From IMG/VR virus record IMGVR_UViG_3300001533_001017, positions 1 through 27,488 of that record: a stretch of 27,488 nucleotides of DNA. One strand, 5' to 3'. This document shows, piece by piece, positions 12,290-18,607 of the stretch. The translations under genes and the position numbers were made by a program. Each line of letters opens with the position of its first letter. The first letter of the stretch is position 1. Below the pieces are notes generated by a model. It did not search any database. It saw only the letters and a list, made by a program, of their open reading frames with translations, and was not told the origin of the DNA. The DNA is from a virus.

Positions 12290-13171
12290 TTATGTTTTTA
12301 AGTAGGGGTATTTTTTAAGCCACTTCGTCCACACTGGGTTAGCCCAATGGTTCTCGAAAGGTATTTCTTTTATTCTCAAGTAACTCCTCCTTGCTCTTGC
12401 TTCCCAATCGCCATCTAGTCCCAAAGCAGATTTCGCCTCCTCTATGCATTCTATCAATATCTGTTCATCACTCTTTGTTTCATTTACGTATTTTACTATC
12501 GTGGAGAGTTTCCAATCGAATGGGAATTTCTCACTCACCAATTTGTATACCTCTCCTATTTTTTGTTGTGGGTAGTCTTTTAAAATGTTTGCGTCTCGTA
12601 ACCAACGCTTGAGTTCTGTATCGCCTGCCACCTTCGTTGGAAAGTTTAAGCCTTTGACTTTGAAGTACCAGCCGATAATCTTTATAGGGTATGTACCGGT
12701 AGAGATAAGATTGGTAATGTATTCGTCAGAAGAGAAATTCTCTCCGCAATCGCCAGATTGCAAAGTATTCTCTTTCTTACTTAAATCTTTCTTACTTAAA
12801 TCTTTCTTACTAGAGAGACCCTGTTTTTCCGAGTGGTCGATTAACCGAGTGGTCGTTTTTCCACCTCTCGGTTTTTGTTGTATTTCTGGACAGTCGTTAA
12901 GAATATAATCGTGTCCTCCAAACTTTCCGTTAGGGCTTTGTAGAGGGATTGTTGTTAAATATTGTAATTTTTTTAGTTCTCGGAACGCTGTGGAAAACGC
13001 TGTGATTCCCTCTTTTGATTCTTCTAGGAGACGGTCTTTTGAAAAATCCCATCCATTAGGCTTACTTTGTATTAAAGCAAACAGTCCCTTTGCTCTTAGA
13101 GATAGTCTTTTGTCTTTAAGTACTGTATTTGGTATCGTAGCGTAATTATTTTTTATTATGAGCTTTGCCAT
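12290..13171 (-). CDS. Phage replication protein with N-terminal winged helix
   Basis: 293 residues. Residues 1-75 are the HTH_36-type domain found in phage replication and DnaD-like proteins: YATIPNTVLKDKRLSLRAKG, then DRLLEESKEGITAFSTAF and a wing with GHDYIL. A low-complexity linker with the repeat KKDLSKKDLSKKE (a 15-bp tandem repeat in the DNA) joins it to a C-terminal helical domain rich in W and K. It probably binds the origin or loads the helicase encoded next to it. The linker repeat may vary in number. Confidence 0.65.
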   Translation of the reverse strand: MAKLIIKNNYATIPNTVLKDKRLSLRAKGLFALIQSKPNGWDFSKDRLLEESKEGITAFSTAFRELKKLQYLTTIPLQSPNGKFGGHDYILNDCPEIQQKPRGGKTTTRLIDHSEKQGLSSKKDLSKKDLSKKENTLQSGDCGENFSSDEYITNLISTGTYPIKIIGWYFKVKGLNFPTKVAGDTELKRWLRDANILKDYPQQKIGEVYKLVSEKFPFDWKLSTIVKYVNETKSDEQILIECIEEAKSALGLDGDWEARARRSYLRIKEIPFENHWANPVWTKWLKKYPYLKT

Positions 13172-13175
13172 ATTT

Positions 13176-13370
13176 TTATTTGTAAGATTGTTTCCATTTT
13201 TTCTTTAGTACCTCAGAACATTCTTCGTACGATCCTTTATGTATAACTTCCCACTTTTCTTCTTGTTTTCGGTATCCTCCAAGCTCGGCTCTTTCTCTTT
13301 TTGCCCTTGTCTCCTCTATGGTTTCAATATGAGGAGCTTTCTGTTCTCTGTTCCACAATGCGTTATACAT
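13176..13370 (-). CDS. Small protein, 64 aa, paralogue of 10553-10729
   Basis: Begins MYNALWNREQKAPHIETIEE and ends EKWEVIHKGSYEECSEVLKK plus a basic tail. It shares its two motifs with the 58-residue protein at 10553-10729 and has a charged insertion (RERAELGGYRKQEEK) between them. It is the first gene of the replication unit, behind a 150-nt structured leader. Unknown function. Confidence 0.6.
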   Translation of the reverse strand: MYNALWNREQKAPHIETIEETRAKRERAELGGYRKQEEKWEVIHKGSYEECSEVLKKKWKQSYK

Positions 13371-13399
13371 ACACGTTTATATTAATTTTTACATAACAA

Positions 13400-13486
13400 A
13401 AAGCATCTCTAGTAGAATGCCTATGCCTATTGCGTAATGGGTACAACCGAACCCACGGCGATAGGCAATCTACTAAAAATGCCTTC
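13400..13486 (-). ncRNA. Structured leader RNA of the replication operon
   Basis: On the minus strand this stretch folds into one long imperfect hairpin. AAGGCAT pairs with ATGCTTT, TAGTAGA with TCTACTA, TGCCTAT with ATAGGCA, and TGGGT with ACCCA at the tip around TCGGTTGT. It lies about 35 bases after the predicted start of transcription from 13528-13556 and 30 bases before the first gene. It may be a regulatory leader, or an independent small RNA. The tip sequence GGGTTCGGTT resembles a tRNA T arm but the pairing is wrong for one. Confidence 0.5.
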
Positions 13487-13527
13487 AGTTGTTTATGGTG
13501 GACGCAACTCCACATATTTGTACTATC

Positions 13528-13556
13528 ATCTTACACCCCAAGCTCTCTTTTGTCAA
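13528..13556 (-). promoter_or_regulatory. Promoter for the replication operon
   Basis: Minus strand: TTGACA (13556-13551), 17-bp spacer, TAAGAT (13533-13528). No extended TGC, unlike the other early promoters, so its timing may differ. The -35 overlaps the TGA stop of the membrane-protein gene before it. Confidence 0.75.
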
Positions 13557-13777
13557 GACCAAAAACCTTTTACACACATTTCAATAAGTGTTTCTGCTTG
13601 AGCAGGAGAGACTGTTCTTTTTTCATACTCGTCAAGACCAGTATACCAACTCTGTACTTTCTGACTACACTCTAATTGCTTTGCTTCCTTTTCTTGTGGC
13701 TGGAATACCCACTTATCGGCAAGGATAAAGAGAAAAATAGCACCAAGAACAATGATCGCCCATTTGAATTTGTCCAT
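13553..13777 (-). CDS. Small membrane-anchored protein, 74 aa
   Basis: A single N-terminal membrane helix (WAIIVLGAIFLFILADKWVF, about residues 6-25) is followed by a soluble helical domain with two cysteines (QLECSQKVQSW and LIEMCVKGFW). The form is that of an inner-membrane spanin or a small envelope protein. It follows the membrane-anchored transglycosylase in the same transcript, separated by a structured 62-base element. The two cysteines could form a disulphide if the domain is outside the membrane. Family not recognised. Confidence 0.55.
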   Translation of the reverse strand: MDKFKWAIIVLGAIFLFILADKWVFQPQEKEAKQLECSQKVQSWYTGLDEYEKRTVSPAQAETLIEMCVKGFWS

Positions 13778-13793
13778 ATTTTTTAATTACTTA

Positions 13794-13855
13794 TTTCTGG
13801 AGAGGAAAATAAACGGGAAGTAAAAACCCGGCCCAAAGGCAAACCTCCCCAGAAA
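13794..13855 (-). other. Three-way-junction RNA element between two envelope genes
   Basis: TTTCTGGGGAGG pairs with CCTCTCCAGAAA over 12 positions. The enclosed bases form two small hairpins, GCC-TTTG-GGC and CGGG-TTTTTACTT-CCCG. There is no T tract, so it is not a simple terminator. It may be an mRNA-stability or processing site between the two genes. Confidence 0.5.
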
Positions 13856-13862
13856 CAAACAA

Positions 13863-14456
13863 TTAAAGCGTTTTCATTATTTTGTACACATCATCAACAT
13901 AATAATTATTCCAAGTAACAAGCCCATTATGACTTCGTATCATTTCGTATTCTCCGAGATGTTTATGAGCATTGAGACGTTTTGCCGTCCATTCTGTAGC
14001 CCAATCAAAATCTCTTGCTTGTTCTTCTGTTATGTCAGGATGAGCAACCGAGTAAATTTGATATGCCCCCCAAGACTTCCCACTGTCTCCAGTCTTTGAC
14101 GAGTCGCAGTTTGACTCTTTTATGCAGATTGCTTTGAGTATTTTCCAATCTATTTCGTATTTTTCGGCAACCTTTCTTATCTTATCTTCTATGGAGAGAG
14201 GGGACTCATCTTGTCCAGAATTACCCCCTCCTTCCACCTCCACCAAAATATCGGTCTGTAGAAGCTCCTCTCCAGCTTTCGCCGAATATATGGCTAATTC
14301 TTCACGAGTATTCCAGCTTACTATACTTGGATTTTTGATGCTACTGTACGCCCCGTATGCGATATAATAACTTATACCTATAACCATCCCGATTAACACA
14401 AGCCCGAGAACGAACGATGTCTCTTTTACACTTTGCACAATTTTTATTTTATTCAT
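13863..14456 (-). CDS. Membrane-anchored lytic transglycosylase (SLT fold)
   Basis: 197 residues. N-terminal membrane helix at about 16-36 (VLGLVLIGMVIGISYYIAYG), a linker with a glycine-rich stretch, then a GEWL/SLT domain from about 90. ICIKESNCDSSKTGDSGKSW contains the catalytic glutamate in the KES motif, and SWGAYQIYSVAHPDIT is the expected next block. SLT enzymes cut peptidoglycan glycan strands. Here, expressed early and anchored, it may open the wall for DNA entry or remodel it, whereas the C39-like endolysin serves lysis. It is the first gene after its own promoter. Confidence 0.75.
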   Translation of the reverse strand: MNKIKIVQSVKETSFVLGLVLIGMVIGISYYIAYGAYSSIKNPSIVSWNTREELAIYSAKAGEELLQTDILVEVEGGGNSGQDESPLSIEDKIRKVAEKYEIDWKILKAICIKESNCDSSKTGDSGKSWGAYQIYSVAHPDITEEQARDFDWATEWTAKRLNAHKHLGEYEMIRSHNGLVTWNNYYVDDVYKIMKTL

Positions 14457-14508
14457 ATTTGATACTTATCCTCTGAAATGGTAGAGGCTAACCATCACCC
14501 TATAACCT

Positions 14509-14537
14509 AGTATAGCACGATTTCACATTAAAATCAA
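14509..14537 (-). promoter_or_regulatory. Sigma70-type promoter for the transglycosylase unit
   Basis: Minus strand: TTGATT (14537-14532), 17-bp spacer, TATACT (14514-14509) with extended -10 TGC. Predicted start near 14502, leaving a 46-nt leader before ATG 14456. Same core as at 5789, 10528 and 16034. Confidence 0.85.
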
Positions 14538-14686
14538 GAGCCACCTATTGGGAATTTTAGAACAAGAGACTCTTTTGCGAGGAAAAATTTCGCCATTGTT
14601 ATGGGAGAAAAAAGGAGATTTGAGGGTGGTTTATCTTGTCTTCTATATCTTGACAGTCTTTGTTTTCTGTGTTATTGTAAGAACAC

Positions 14687-14726
14687 AAAAAAACCGCTCT
14701 CCCCCCTGTAAGGATTGCGGCTTTTT
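14687..14726 (-). terminator. Rho-independent terminator ending the first early unit
   Basis: Reading leftward, GCCGC (from 14721) pairs with GCGGT (to 14693), followed by a run of T (seven). It lies just downstream of the stop at 14737 and before the promoter at 14509-14537. The sequence is nearly symmetric, with A and T runs on the two sides, so it may act in both directions. Bases 14538-14686 hold no gene I can support. Confidence 0.7.
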
Positions 14727-14736
14727 GATTTGCGGT

Positions 14737-14952
14737 TTATTTCCGCTGTTCGTTTTGCCTTTCGTTTCTCCATTCTCTGACCCGTACCAACGCCCCCATT
14801 TTTGGTTTTTCTATGTCTCCGAGATTAGTCCATTCTATGATGACGCTGTAGGCTTTTTTGTTCCCATCGTATACTGTAGCTATAATTTCCTCATTATCTG
14901 ATATAGAGACTTTTCGCCCTCTTGATGTCTCTAATGTTGCGTATAGTTTCAT
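14737..14952 (-). CDS. Small conserved phage protein, 71 aa
   Basis: Begins MKLYATLETSRGRKVSISDN with later strands (ATVYDGNKKAYSVIIEW) and a basic C-terminus (VRVREWRNERQNEQRK). Short early phage proteins starting MKLYA are common, and this layout looks like a small all-beta fold. Last gene of the first early unit. Function unknown. Confidence 0.6.
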   Translation of the reverse strand: MKLYATLETSRGRKVSISDNEEIIATVYDGNKKAYSVIIEWTNLGDIEKPKMGALVRVREWRNERQNEQRK

Positions 14953-14956
14953 ACAG

Positions 14957-15322
14957 TTAGAAGCTGCTTATTATAACACCCCCATCAAACACAATGACTC
15001 GTGTTTTATTCTCAAGCCATCTTAAAGCCTCTTTTTCTTGCTCTTCTTGTATCTCTACAAGGTCAAGCCCTTCGCCGTCTATTGTTGGCATATCTTCGGG
15101 AGAATATTCTAGTATTGCATCCCACGCCGTTGGATATTCAGAGAATTCACAGCATATCGCAACGGGATCGAAATCTTGTTCTTCTCCTATTGCCTCTTCG
15201 TATTCTGTGATAGCATCATAGAGGGCAAAGAGTCCTTCTCTTGAAAAGTTTTGCGAGTCTCTTCGGTCTTGGAACGCTTGAAACTCATTAACAAAACAAT
15301 ATTCATCTAATGTTTTTTTCAT
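14957..15322 (-). CDS. Conserved acidic phage protein, 121 aa
   Basis: The sequence has FSREGLFALYDAITEYEEAI, then DFDPVAICCEFSEYPTAWDA and ends VIVFDGGVIISSF. This is a widespread uncharacterised phage family with an almost invariant FS-x-x-GL...EY-E, ICCEF-x-EY and FDGG-x-II-x-F. It is strongly acidic, which would suit a DNA mimic or a protein-binding early factor, but I do not know its activity. It lies directly upstream of the 71-residue gene. Confidence 0.65.
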   Translation of the reverse strand: MKKTLDEYCFVNEFQAFQDRRDSQNFSREGLFALYDAITEYEEAIGEEQDFDPVAICCEFSEYPTAWDAILEYSPEDMPTIDGEGLDLVEIQEEQEKEALRWLENKTRVIVFDGGVIISSF

Positions 15323-15414
15323 ATATTCTTTTTTAAATTGTAAATGTACAGGGTAAAGAGTTCAAAAACTCTCTATATTCTCCACCTTGACAAGATGGAG
15401 AAAAAGAAAGGATT

Positions 15415-15519
15415 TTATATTTTGTAGTTATCTTCTGAAAAGCTCCAGTTTTTTTCCTCAAACCACTTATTGATCTTCTTCTTTTTTGGAAAGAAAAAGA
15501 AGTATATTTTTTTAAACAT
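15415..15519 (-). CDS. Small protein, 34 aa
   Basis: Begins MFKKIYFFFFPKKKKINKWF and continues EEKNWSFSEDNYKI. It starts 9 bases after the previous stop in the A-rich AAAAAATATG context used by neighbours. The hydrophobic patch followed by lysines suggests membrane attachment. The region is low in complexity (F and K from A/T runs), so the call is tentative. The remaining gap to 15323 has two short hairpins (CTCCA/TGGAG and AGAGTT/AACTCT). Confidence 0.4.
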   Translation of the reverse strand: MFKKIYFFFFPKKKKINKWFEEKNWSFSEDNYKI

Positions 15520-15529
15520 ATTTTTTCGA

Positions 15530-15760
15530 TTAAAATTGGTCTATTATTGTGTGATTGTTTACTTCTTCCATTGTTCGTCTTACGATGTCTTGCACTGTTC
15601 CACCAGCGGGAATAAGGAAACGTGCCTTGTCGTCATCAGTATATACATCCACACAGTAGTACATCCCGCCGTCCATTGAGTTTTTTGGCTCGTACGAAAC
15701 TGAGAAAGCGTCTTTTCTTATTTTCTCAAGCTCTTTTTCAATTTTTTGTGATTTAGTCAT
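15530..15760 (-). CDS. Hypothetical early protein, 76 aa
   Basis: I do not recognise it. N-terminal helix (SQKIEKELEKIRKDAF), then strand-like SMDGGMYYCVDVYTDDDKAR and a helix with VQDIVRRTMEEVNNH. GAGG lies just before the ATG. Second gene of the first early unit, 5 bases after the 49-residue gene. Confidence 0.6.
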   Translation of the reverse strand: MTKSQKIEKELEKIRKDAFSVSYEPKNSMDGGMYYCVDVYTDDDKARFLIPAGGTVQDIVRRTMEEVNNHTIIDQF

Positions 15761-15765
15761 ACCTC

Positions 15766-15915
15766 TTATTTTTTTAATTGGATTAGGTCATCGATTTCCA
15801 TCATTTTTGCAAGAACATTTTTTAAGAATACGTCTTTGGCTATTTTTTCGTGAGTCAAAAGTATTTGGTACAAAAAATAACGCTCTTCTCTTCTTGCTTC
15901 TTCTTTATTGCTCAT
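15766..15915 (-). CDS. Small early protein, 49 aa
   Basis: First gene after the promoter at 16034-16063. Begins MSNKEEARREERYFLYQILL and ends MEIDDLIQLKK, a helical charged product. The A-rich AAAAATATG context precedes it. First genes of phage early units are often host-takeover proteins, but nothing here shows the target. Confidence 0.5.
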   Translation of the reverse strand: MSNKEEARREERYFLYQILLTHEKIAKDVFLKNVLAKMMEIDDLIQLKK

Positions 15916-15961
15916 ATTTTTTTATTCTTACTTATTTATAGAACTTATTATTGACAACCGA

Positions 15962-15990
15962 TTGACCGTTTGAGAAAGCCTATATATATA
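15962..15990 (+). promoter_or_regulatory. Possible rightward promoter for a short RNA
   Basis: TTGACC (15962-15967), 17-bp spacer, TATATA (15985-15990) in an AT run. The AT run makes the -10 uncertain. No coding sequence follows before the terminator at 16218-16237. Confidence 0.4.
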
Positions 15991-16033
15991 TTGTATGCTT
16001 CTCTTTATCCGTGTGTCTCAGTTGTCTGTTGCT

Positions 16034-16063
16034 AGTATAGCATATTAGATACTGCCTTGTCAA
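16034..16063 (-). promoter_or_regulatory. Main early promoter, leftward
   Basis: Minus strand: TTGACA (16063-16058), 18-bp spacer, TATACT (16039-16034) with extended -10 TGC. Fourth member of the promoter family. Predicted start near 16027, 112 bases before the first early gene. Confidence 0.85.
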
Positions 16064-16217
16064 GGGTTTTTCTATCTTGACAATATAGAGGGAATGTGTT
16101 TTAGTGTATAGATAATATTCTGCGACATTAGCATAATTTTATAAAAGTAATACCCAATTTCACAACACAAAAACAAAGCAAAAACAATATATATATATAT
16201 AAGAAGGAGGTAGGGAC

Positions 16218-16237
16218 GGGGGGTACCCCTTTTTTTT
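16218..16237 (+). terminator. Rho-independent terminator, rightward
   Basis: GGGG-GGTA-CCCC stem-loop directly followed by eight Ts. It would end a plus-strand RNA about 240 nt long started at 15962-15990, or shield the late promoter from upstream reading. Confidence 0.6.
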
Positions 16238-16543
16238 AGATTGAAGGGAGAATATATAGAGTCCCAACTTGAAAAATCTAGGAAATTTTTGAAATGGTTT
16301 TGAAAAACAAAAAAAAATATTTTTGAAATTTTTGAAATCGTTTATTTCGGAAACCCTTTTCTGCAATTAAAAAAAAACAAAAAAAAATCCTGAGAGGATT
16401 TTGTTCGTTCGGATTTGTGTTGTTTCGGATTTGTGTTGTGCCTTCGGCAGAAAGGAGTCTGATTTTATATTTCGTTAGCCCTGACCGCTTTTAATTCCCT
16501 ACCACACAAAAGTGTAATCGTTTTTGAAGTAGTTGTCAAGTAC

Positions 16544-16572
16544 TTGCCATTTGACTAGGAATATGGTATGTA
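16544..16572 (+). promoter_or_regulatory. Probable late promoter before the terminase genes
   Basis: TTGCCA (16544-16549), 17-bp spacer, TATGTA (16567-16572). Predicted start falls at about 16579, the A of the small-terminase ATG, so the late mRNA may be leaderless. Weaker match than the early promoters, and an activator may be needed. Confidence 0.5.
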
Positions 16573-16578
16573 TAGGAT

Positions 16579-16986
16579 ATGCAAAGGAAATATAAAGAAG
16601 AAACGAAACGATTGAAGAAATTGCGTGTTTCGATGAATAAAGAGAATTTACAAGCGACAGCGGTTGGTGTTTTGGTGGCAAAACAAATAACCAATGGCGA
16701 ACGTTTGGATATCAAAAAAGCAATGGATAGAGTAGGGGTTTCTATCCCGCAAGAACGCATATTAGAAGCATCAGAATTTAAAGATGTGTTGGAAGTTCAT
16801 AAAGAGGAAATAAATTCTCTTTTAGAACTTTCTTTTAAATATGCCAAAGAAAAAGCAGGGGAAGGAAGTTTCAGAGACCATATCGTTGCTATTGACACAT
16901 TAACCAAAACGAGGCGTTTATTAGAAGACAAATCAACAGCCAATGTGGCTATCGGTCAAGTATTAGATGAATTAGAATATGATTGA
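16579..16986 (+). CDS. terS: Small terminase subunit (putative)
   Basis: 135 residues. It lies directly before the large terminase and overlaps it by 8 bases. Residues 1-90 are helical with a probable helix-turn-helix (RLDIKKAMDRVGVSIPQERI), and residues 90-125 form an oligomerisation-type helix (AIDTLTKTRRLLED). TerS recognises the packaging site on concatemeric DNA and hands it to TerL. The call rests on position and helical profile, as TerS sequences diverge. No strong ribosome site precedes it. Confidence 0.7.
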   Translation: MQRKYKEETKRLKKLRVSMNKENLQATAVGVLVAKQITNGERLDIKKAMDRVGVSIPQERILEASEFKDVLEVHKEEINSLLELSFKYAKEKAGEGSFRDHIVAIDTLTKTRRLLEDKSTANVAIGQVLDELEYD

Positions 16987-18589
16987 TTTATCAACATTAT
17001 CAGATGAAGACAAGGAACGATTAGCGTCAAAGGAATGGCGTATGTCTCATTTGTATAAAATTAGAAATGCCGACGAAAAGACCGTTACTTTCATACCAAA
17101 CGAAGCACAAAAGGATTTTGAAAAAAACAAACATACAAGGAATATAATTTTAAAATCTCGTCGTTTGGGATTTACGACCTTTGAAGCGATTGATACCTTA
17201 GATGATGTACTATTTAACAAAAACAAAGATGCTATCTTTATTGCTCATACGGACAAAGAGGCGGTAAAAATCTTTCAAAAAATATTAAACTATTCGTGGG
17301 AAAACTTTCCCCTAAAGCAGATGTATTCTGTGCGTACTGATAAAGCCAATGAATTGAGATTTGATTTCAAGGATGGGACCTTTTCTTCTGTGGCAGTTAC
17401 TTCGTCTGGGCGTTCTGGAGGATATGGACGAGTACATATTTCTGAATTTGCCAAACTGTGTAAAAACTATCCTTCTAAAGCCGAAGAAGTAATTCTTGGA
17501 ACTATCCCTGCTGTTCCATTTGAGGGAAGGATTGACATTGAGTCCACAGCTGAAGGAGAGTTTGGAGAATTTTACGATATGTTTTGGGCAGGGTGGGGAC
17601 GAGAACCCCAATACCCCACAGAATTTAAGTCTCATTTTTATAACTGGACGTGGGACAAAGAAAAAATTGACGCTTCTTTTAAGTACTTTGATTTTTTCAA
17701 AGAAAGTAAAGACAGACATTTCTTTCTCGACTGTCAAAAAAAATTAAACTTAACCGACAAAGAGATTACCTTTTATTTTATGCAATGGGTTTCTTTGGGA
17801 CAAAAATGGTGGAGACTGCGACAGGAATTTCCCTTCACAGCAGAAGAGGCTTTTATTTCTTCAGGAAATAAAGTCTTTGAGTCAGAAGAACTTGCCAAAC
17901 TTGAAACGAAAAAAGAGACAAGAGACGGAGCGTGGTATATCTATGAGGATTATAAACCTGGTTGTAATTATGTTATGGGGGCAGACGTTGCTCTTGGCGT
18001 AGGGCAGGACTCCTCTACGGCTGTTATTCTTAAACTTGGTGTAAAGGCAGAAGTAGTGGCTCTTTTCAAAGATAATACTATTCCTCCTGATTTGTTTGCT
18101 CACGAACTTAAACGCTACGGCGTAAAGTATGGAGGATGTATGATTGCTCCAGAAAGAAACAATATGGGGGATACAACAGTACGAACGCTTCTTAAAATAT
18201 ACCCGAACGTATTCAAAGAAACAAACCCAAAACAAAACCTACAAGACCGCCAAACAGGAAAAACCCAACAATATGGATTTCTTACGACAAGCTCTTCTAA
18301 ACCTCATATTATAGGTGAACTCCGACAGGCTATAAATGAAGGAGCAATTATTATCAACTCTCAAGAACTCATCAATGAACTCCGAACATACGATAAAGGA
18401 GACCTATCTAAAGTAACCTTTGACCCTAATGCTACGGCTCACTGGGATTTAATGATGGCACTTTGTATCGCATATTATATAAGAACCAAGCACAATCAAA
18501 ACTCGTGGGAGCGACCAACGTACAATCTTAATTCCCTTCAAACAGACGGATTTAATCGTCCTTCGTACGGGCTTGACAGTTTATGGTAA
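16979..18589 (+). CDS. terL: Large terminase subunit
   Basis: 536 residues, normal for TerL. The N-terminal ATPase has the terminase Walker A variant ILKSRRLGFTT near 57-67 and a Walker B ending GYGRVHISEFAKL with the catalytic glutamate. The C-terminal RNase-H-like nuclease begins NYVMGADVALGVGQDSSTAV, where the first aspartate binds metal. An internal acidic AHWDLMMALCIAYY near the end matches the last nuclease helix. It cuts concatemers and drives DNA into the procapsid through the portal encoded next. Adaptation to headful or cos packaging cannot be told from this. Confidence 0.9.
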   Translation: MIDLSTLSDEDKERLASKEWRMSHLYKIRNADEKTVTFIPNEAQKDFEKNKHTRNIILKSRRLGFTTFEAIDTLDDVLFNKNKDAIFIAHTDKEAVKIFQKILNYSWENFPLKQMYSVRTDKANELRFDFKDGTFSSVAVTSSGRSGGYGRVHISEFAKLCKNYPSKAEEVILGTIPAVPFEGRIDIESTAEGEFGEFYDMFWAGWGREPQYPTEFKSHFYNWTWDKEKIDASFKYFDFFKESKDRHFFLDCQKKLNLTDKEITFYFMQWVSLGQKWWRLRQEFPFTAEEAFISSGNKVFESEELAKLETKKETRDGAWYIYEDYKPGCNYVMGADVALGVGQDSSTAVILKLGVKAEVVALFKDNTIPPDLFAHELKRYGVKYGGCMIAPERNNMGDTTVRTLLKIYPNVFKETNPKQNLQDRQTGKTQQYGFLTTSSSKPHIIGELRQAINEGAIIINSQELINELRTYDKGDLSKVTFDPNATAHWDLMMALCIAYYIRTKHNQNSWERPTYNLNSLQTDGFNRPSYGLDSLW

Positions 18590-18607
18590 ATATAGCAATA
18601 TACTAAT

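Larger units (their letters stand above)
15916..16578. other. Divergent non-coding region between early and late strands
   Basis: No gene of good quality lies in these 663 bases. The early promoter points left (16034-16063) and a late promoter points right (16544-16572). A further plus-strand promoter at 15962-15990 could make an RNA ending at the terminator at 16218-16237. It carries a perfect GAAGGAGG Shine-Dalgarno sequence at 16203-16210 with no start codon nearby. Further right there are A/T runs, a hairpin AAAATCC/GGATTTT near 16386-16405, a 14-bp direct repeat CGGATTTGTGTTGT, and a GCC-TTC-GGC hairpin. An origin or packaging site could lie here but no iterons were recognised. Confidence 0.5.

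Noticed and set aside
14548-14901. Rightward 117-residue frame
   Set aside because: It overlaps the terminator and a leftward gene; no start signal, and proline/phenylalanine-rich content from reverse reading.
16160-16366. Leftward 68-residue frame
   Set aside because: Composition is phenylalanine, lysine and tyrosine from A/T runs, no start context, in the promoter region.
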